Shown here: piece after piece, positions 28,339-32,940 of the stretch
Layout: each line of letters begins with the position of its first letter
Position numbering within the stretch: the stretch's first letter is position 1
From: Allomyces macrogynus ATCC 38327
Lineage: Eukaryota > Blastocladiomycota > Blastocladiomycetes > Blastocladiales > Blastocladiaceae
Assembly (NCBI GenBank): GCA_000151295.1
Contig: GG745381.1
Span: forward strand, 14,188 to 47,127
Direction: 5' to 3'
DNA: 32,940 nt
Notes under the pieces: generated by a model
Seen by the model: the letters and a program-made list of their open reading frames with translations, nothing else
Databases searched by the model: none
What the model was told of the DNA's origin: nothing
Made by a program: the position numbers and the translations under genes

Positions 28339-29343
28339 TTAGTCGCAGGACCCAACCGCATGGGCAAACCGCTTCCGATACACGTCCAGCCTCACAAACC
28401 ACGTCCAGGGCGAGCCGTTATTCCCGCCCTTGCCCGCGTCCTTCTCGGGCGCGAGCATATCATCCCAAACCCGAACCCGATGCAGCGTCCCGGCCCTCGT
28501 CGCCGCGCGCAACCTCCTCTGCATATCTATGCGCACGGATTCATAGTCGACTTGGTTCCAGATATAATTGGTGCGGTTCACGTTGCGGTGCAAGTAGGCC
28601 AAGAATCCGGCAGCGAAAAACCAGGTACCGCCATGGTACTCGACACAGTAGAGCGAATCAAACGTCTCGCGCGACGGCCACGAATGGATGCACATGCGCA
28701 CGTCCCTAATGAAGGACGTGACTGTGCGCGGGATGCGCGAGGGAAGGTGGGCGCCGTCGTTGTACCCCTCGTGCACCGACGCAGGGCCAATGAGATGCAA
28801 GATTTCGTGGCACTCGGCCTTGGGCTCCGTGTCGTTGGGCCTTCTCACACCCGTCGCCACTGCGGTCGACGCACGAGCGGCGGTGCCGCTCGACGACGAG
28901 GACGACGACGAGGACGCGCGCGCGTCGGCCGAGGTGTTGCCGGCAGCTGCTGCAGAAAGCGCATCGCCGTGGTGGTGGTGCGTCGTCGATGGCGACGGCG
29001 GCGAGCTCGATCCCGTCGCCGCGTCCTCAGCGGCCGCCGCCGTCGCCACAGGCTTGCCCTTGCCGTTCTTGGTGCGGAACTGATCAACGGCCGGCGTCGC
29101 GTCCTTCTCCTCCACCTCCTTTTTGTCCTCATCGGCGTTTGCGACCTCACCCGATTCCTCGTGCTGCTGTCCATGCGCCTGCGTAAAGTCGTTCAGCACC
29201 TGCTTGATGAACGCGCGAACCGACGGGCTGTTCTCGATGAGCGCTTTCAGCTCGGCCAGAGTGGACACGTGCAGGGCCATGTCGGTAATCGTGAAGTGGG
29301 GGGTGCTGTTAGGAACGCGGTACTGGTTCTGGAACTCGGTCAT
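28339..29343 (-). CDS. unidentified protein with conserved-looking C-terminal half
   Basis: A 334-codon uninterrupted frame; I do not recognise the family. Residues 1-55 look folded (STLAELKALIENSPSVRAFI). About 60-165 is a low-complexity linker rich in Ser, Ala, Glu and Thr with a His4 and a nine-Ser run. Residues about 170-334 look globular and rich in Trp, Tyr, His and Arg: ECHEILHLIGPASVHEGYND, CIHSWPSRETFDSLYCVEYH, TWFFAAGFLAYLHRNVNR, then WDDMLAPEKDAG and WTWFVRLDVYRKRF. No signal peptide or certain membrane segment; the AAGFLAYL stretch is too short. It lies downstream of NME7 on the same strand, 868 bp away, and so is probably a separate unit. The composition of the C-terminal half and the long single frame make a real gene likely. 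Confidence 0.65.
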   Translation of the reverse strand: MTEFQNQYRVPNSTPHFTITDMALHVSTLAELKALIENSPSVRAFIKQVLNDFTQAHGQQHEESGEVANADEDKKEVEEKDATPAVDQFRTKNGKGKPVATAAAAEDAATGSSSPPSPSTTHHHHGDALSAAAAGNTSADARASSSSSSSSSGTAARASTAVATGVRRPNDTEPKAECHEILHLIGPASVHEGYNDGAHLPSRIPRTVTSFIRDVRMCIHSWPSRETFDSLYCVEYHGGTWFFAAGFLAYLHRNVNRTNYIWNQVDYESVRIDMQRRLRAATRAGTLHRVRVWDDMLAPEKDAGKGGNNGSPWTWFVRLDVYRKRFAHAVGSCD

Positions 29344-30211
29344 GATCGACGTGATGGTTGGCGGGTTCGATCAAGTAGACTGCGAGGTGGTGGGGTGGAG
29401 AAGGTGCAGAGCGCGAGTGAGATGAACGCCGGAGATGTGGGCGGTGGTTGATCAAGCGACACGCGAGGGTGATGGCGGCGGAGGACAGACCTGCTGGCAA
29501 GACAGCGTGTCGATTGCAAATGATGATTGCTCGTCGTTTTCGTTGGCGCAGAGCGACGCGGGGAGAGCGCGCCTTTTATGGGCGCTGCGGACCGCGTCGC
29601 GAAGAGGTGTGCAACCGCAGTGTCAGCGAGGTCTGGAGACGGGCGAGACGCACGCGGCGCGCGGTCGGCGCGATCGAAAGACTCGCTCTCTGGCCAATCT
29701 TCGGACAGAATCAGTTCAGTTGCGCGACATGTCCCGGTCAAAAGGACGCGTCGCCTGACGTGTGCCATGCGGTGGCGCAGAGTGACCCAAATTTGTCGAG
29801 CGATTATTCAACCACACCCGGAAGCGATCGCCACAGGAACGGCGCCGACCCAATTTTTGACCAAGGTTTGTCTGAGCGTTGGTCACACATCCTGCTCGTG
29901 CCGTGAGGAGCCACAGGTTATGTGCGCGTTGTACGCCACCCGCGCCGCACGTCACCCGCACGTCACCCGCGCGTCCAGGGCGATGGATCGTGATGCCCGT
30001 CCCGGTGCGCGCGCGTCTCAACGTGCGGCTCGACTTCTCGCTCTGCGATCAAGGTGGCCGCGGTGCCACTGGCCCAAGCCGAATGCACTCCCCTCCCTCG
30101 ACATGCGATTATGTCTTGGCGCAACATCTCTCATTCTCCCGCCCGCCCGCGGCCGTCTCAACAACGCCATCCATTCCCAAAAGTCTTCTCCCCAACCCGT
30201 TCCGCGCGCAT
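29344..30211. other. intergenic region between NME7 and the unidentified gene
   Basis: About 870 bases between the stop of NME7 (minus) and the start of the next minus-strand gene. It should hold the 3' UTR of NME7 and the promoter of the gene at 28339-29343. No RNA gene or coding sequence is recognisable; the short frames overlap on both strands. Confidence 0.55.
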
Positions 30212-31515
30212 TCACGTGGCCATGATCTGGAAAAAGAAGTCGACTTCCAACCGCGCGTCGTCTGGCAAATCCGTGCAGTGCACGGCATTGTGCACTTTGT
30301 CGTGGCCGTACTGCGCGCGCAGCGCGCGTGGGCGCAGGACGTTGGCGAGGTCCGGGTCGTCGGGGCCACACAGGTCGCGCAGGAGTGGGACGGTGCGCGC
30401 GGGTTGCGTGGAGTGCGTGACGTGCCTGCAAAATGGGAGTCCATGAGATTGGCAAGCGGGGAGAATGGGGGAGGGCGGGGACGTACACGGCGACAAGCAG
30501 GCCGGCGGTGAGTTCCTGGACCATCATCTACATCCGATGCGCGAGGTGAGTCGGGACTGAGTGGAGAAGAAACGTGTCGTGAAGAAGAATCAGCGTACAT
30601 GGTATTCCGGCAAGACACCCTTGTAGATCTCAAGAAAGTCCTCGGCGTCGGGTTTCGCCAGCGTGAACGACTGCATGTCAGCGATCTGGAACCCGCCAGC
30701 GACCAGGTTGCGGAGGATTGCACCGACGTGACCTACACACCGCACCCATCTTCGTCAGCGTTGACCTACTCGCCCCCACTTCTCATCTCACACGCCAACG
30801 TACCCTGCGCGACCGCATGCGGCTTCACCACCAACAAACTCGCGTCATTGGTGTCCCTTGCCGGCCTTGGCGCACGCATCAGCGCATCAAACGCGCGCTC
30901 ATCCACGACTCGCACACCACCGCACGCCGCAACCGCCGCGTCGGCCACCGAAGCGAGTGCGGGCGAGTGTGGCGGCGCCGACGCCGGGCGACCAGGTGGT
31001 GCCCCCGCAGCCGTTGCTGCCGCAATCTTGACAATGGCCCCCTTCGTGTTCCCGCGCGGCGGGTTCGGTACCAAACGAGAAGCCGCGACCGCCTCTGCAG
31101 AAACGGCGCGAATCCCCTGCACGGTCGCGGGCCCACCAGACCCGGCCGTGATCCTCGCCAACACTGCGCCCACATTCTGCACGTCCGGCACATAAAGTAT
31201 CACCGTCTCCACCGCCTTGTGCAGCTGCGCACGTGTAAAGTTATCGGCATAGTCGGTCAAATGCAGCTGCCGCGCGAACACGGAGACGGCCGTGCCGGGC
31301 ACGAGGTCGGCGAGCTTCAAGGGCGGGTACTTGGCGCGCTTGAGAAACGTGCGCTGTAGGGCCACGTCGTACATTTCGACCGAGTTGTCGTGCGGGTAGA
31401 AGAAGAGCAGGTAGCGGCGGACCAGGTCGGCGTGCGGGTCGTGGTACTCGCAGTGCAGGGCCAGGCGCGAGGTCAGGCCCGCTGGGTCCTGTTGCTGCGC
31501 GCGTGAATCGAGCAT
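30212..31515 (-). CDS. NME7: nucleoside diphosphate kinase 7 (DM10 plus NDK domains)
   Basis: In other flagellated eukaryotes NME7 is a microtubule inner protein of the axoneme and a gamma-tubulin/basal-body protein. Inferred exons (minus): 31515-30804, 30732-30599, 30527-30487, 30425-30212 (366 aa; the animal protein is about 376). Residues about 15-105 form the DM10 domain: RRYLLFFYPHDNSVEMYDV, RTFLKRAKYPPL, then SVFARQLHLTDYADNFTR. The first NDK unit (about 110-225) is degenerate: a lysine-less remnant of its start and no active-site histidine motif. The second is intact: LLVVKPHAVAQG, QGHVGAILRNLVAGGFQIAD across a splice, EDFLEIYKGVLPEYH, RELCGP-like RDLCGPDDPDLA, LRAQYGHDKVHNAVHCTD with catalytic H345, and EVDFFFQIM near the end. 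Splicing through the 41-nt third exon restores MMVQELTAGLLVAVHVTHS. It is divergent from the channel gene across 437 bp. Confidence 0.93.
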
Positions 31516-31952
31516 GGTGGGTGGTCGGTGCGGGGTTGGAGGTGCTGGTTGGGGCACTGAGTGGGTGGGTGGTGGGGACGCAGGCAGGAGGATCGGCCGG
31601 GTTGAAGGGCCAGAGTTGCGGTGCGGCCGGCCGGGTCGGGAAGCGCGGCTCGGCGAGCTGCAGCGGGTGGAGGTCGACGAGACGGTCCAAATGCGGGGCA
31701 GCTTGGCAAGTTGGCGGTGCTCGTCGCGATACAAATTGCACGAGCTGGTTGCGGCGTTGGCGCCGAGTGCCGGCCGAAGATCACATCCAAAATGAGGCGT
31801 GACCGTGTCGTGCGAGGCGTCTGCTGCCTTGATCGTCGCCCCTCCGCTCTTGTCGTCGTCGAGGAAGATTACCGGCGCCGTCTCTCCACTCGCTGCAACG
31901 CTCCGCACCGGCCACCAAGTGGGCGCAACTGGCCGCTCACCGAAGACCAAGC
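31516..31952. promoter_or_regulatory. shared upstream region of NME7 and the channel gene
   Basis: The two start codons (31515 minus, 31953 plus) are 437 bp apart and divergent. Both promoters must lie here. The NME7 frame stays open upstream of its ATG through this region but shows no family sequence. Coordinated zoospore or flagellar expression is plausible; no motif is identifiable by eye. Confidence 0.5.
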
Positions 31953-32940
31953 ATGACCGACTCGACCGACCGCACTCCACCCCGCCCGCCGCCGCCCGCG
32001 CGCACGCCCTCGGCCACTGCCATCATCTCGCCCGTGCACCGCGCGACCCTGCAACGATCCAATGCCCCACGCCAGTCCGAGCCCGTCCTTCTACCCGGCG
32101 CCGCTGCCGCCATCGCCTCGGCCTCCCCCGCCGTTCCTGCCGTCTCTGCCGCGGCGACGGGCTCGACCACGTCCGTTGCCGGCCGTGTGCGCCAGTCGGA
32201 GCCCGTCCTGACGCTCCCGCGCGGGGGCCACGGCACCGGCACGGGAACGCACAAGCGCGCGCTGCACGGTGCCTCAGTCTCCGGTCCGAGCCCTGCCGGC
32301 GGTGCCGCGCCGTCGTTACCGGCCTCGCAACAGTACTTGACCGCGAGCCGGCACATTCACCATGCCGAGAGCTTTGCCGGCGACGACGTGCCCGGCGCAC
32401 GACTACGGCTCGTGCGCAGTACCTCACTTGTGTCGTCGGCCGCCGCATCGGGTGCTGCGAACGCTGCCGTTCTGCCGGTCCCCGCCCGCACCACGCGCAA
32501 AGCCGACGTTCTGGCCACATGGATCTGGGCGGTCTGGGACGTGCTCATGGCGGCTGTCCACGTCTACCACCTGGTATTGGTCCCGCTGACGTGGGCGTGG
32601 GCGTGCGAATTGTCGACGCCGTGGTACTTGGTCGCGGCGTATACAGCCGACTGCTTGAATATCGTGAACGTTGCGCTGACGTGCTCGAGGCCGTACGTGG
32701 ACGAGTTTGGGGTCACGGTCACGGTGCCCGCCATGATCCGCGAGCACTACTTTGCACGCAATTTCGGATGGCACGAGTTGGTCGGTGCTGTGCCGTTTGA
32801 TTTGATTATCATCTACATGACCGATTTTCACGGGGATGTGTGTTGTGCAGCCGGGCGCGATGTTTTTGTCGTTTCGCACCGAGTACGTTTCCATGCTTTC
32901 TCGGTCTTTTGCACAGTCATCGGGGAGGGGGGGGGGGGGG
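31953..32940 (+). CDS. cyclic-nucleotide-gated/HCN-type channel, 5' part
   Basis: The first exon is 31953-32882 (310 codons), ending at a GTACGT donor; the rest lies beyond the window. Residues 1-185 are a cytosolic Ala/Pro/Ser-rich region in which RQSEPVL occurs twice, at 40-46 and 80-86. Membrane segment S1 is about 188-211 (WIWAVWDVLMAAVHVYHLVL), S2 about 223-245, and the S2-S3 linker reads MIREHYFARNFGWHELVGAV, then PFDLIIIYM, the start of S3. This arrangement (hydrophobic S1, D after S2, then I-x-x-x-Y-x-x-x-x-F before PFDLI) is that of CNG, HCN and EAG channels. Pore and nucleotide-binding domain are not in the window, so selectivity and ligand cannot be told. Blastocladiella is known to have a K+-selective CNG channel in its zoospore light response, an apt comparison but not shown here. 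Confidence 0.75.
   Translation, partial: MTDSTDRTPPRPPPPARTPSATAIISPVHRATLQRSNAPRQSEPVLLPGAAAAIASASPAVPAVSAAATGSTTSVAGRVRQSEPVLTLPRGGHGTGTGTHKRALHGASVSGPSPAGGAAPSLPASQQYLTASRHIHHAESFAGDDVPGARLRLVRSTSLVSSAAASGAANAAVLPVPARTTRKADVLATWIWAVWDVLMAAVHVYHLVLVPLTWAWACELSTPWYLVAAYTADCLNIVNVALTCSRPYVDEFGVTVTVPAMIREHYFARNFGWHELVGAVPFDLIIIYMTDFHGDVCCAAGRDVFVVSHRVRFHAFSVFCTVIGEGGGG
32927..32940 (+). repeat. poly-G tract at the window end
   Basis: At least 14 G up to the last base, interrupted upstream by one A. It lies in the first intron of the channel gene. The window, and possibly the contig, ends within it. Confidence 0.85.

Overview
This is a nuclear segment of a high-GC, intron-rich eukaryote, most likely a zoosporic (flagellated) fungus; Blastocladiomycota is my best guess, by inference. 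Chitin synthase and a CBM18-bearing chitin deacetylase point to a fungal wall. NME7, an axonemal/basal-body protein, points to a flagellum, and a cyclic-nucleotide-gated-type channel start fits zoospore biology. Coding genes are cut by short introns (mostly 45-125 nt), and 20 of 27 inferred donors begin GTAC. Gene models below were spliced by eye; reading frame and family motifs agree across nearly every junction, but no transcript evidence was available.

Layout. 1-900: four tRNA genes (Leu-CAG, Pro-CGG, Phe-GAA, His-GTG) plus decayed tRNA-like pieces. 900-3284: no gene I can support. 3285-7499 (+): RasGEF protein with ubiquitin-like modules. 8184-9608 (-): secreted chitin deacetylase. 10050-11417 (+): RAD51-family paralog with an intact Walker A. 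11874-13917 (+): MFS transporter. 14238-15448 (-): second RAD51-like copy with a destroyed Walker A and an apparent frameshift. 15816-16026: foldback (MITE-like) element. 16172-16992 (-): third, internally deleted RAD51-like remnant. 17124-18160 (-): mitochondrial two-HMG-box (TFAM/Abf2-type) protein. 18520-21525 (-): about 1000-residue helical protein with FANCA-like landmarks. 23464-27382 (+): division II chitin synthase. 27915-28100 (-): dead fragment of NME7. 28339-29343 (-): unidentified protein. 30212-31515 (-): intact NME7. 31953 to the window end (+): 5' part of a CNG/HCN-type channel, running into a poly-G tract.

How it fits together. Two genes make or modify chitin. One intact RAD51 paralog and a possible FANCA homologue would act in recombination and crosslink repair. 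NME7 and the channel are divergently arranged on a 437-bp shared upstream region. The most unusual feature is repeated local duplication followed by decay: one RAD51-like family in three states and a partial NME7 copy that keeps intron sequence, so copying was at DNA level.
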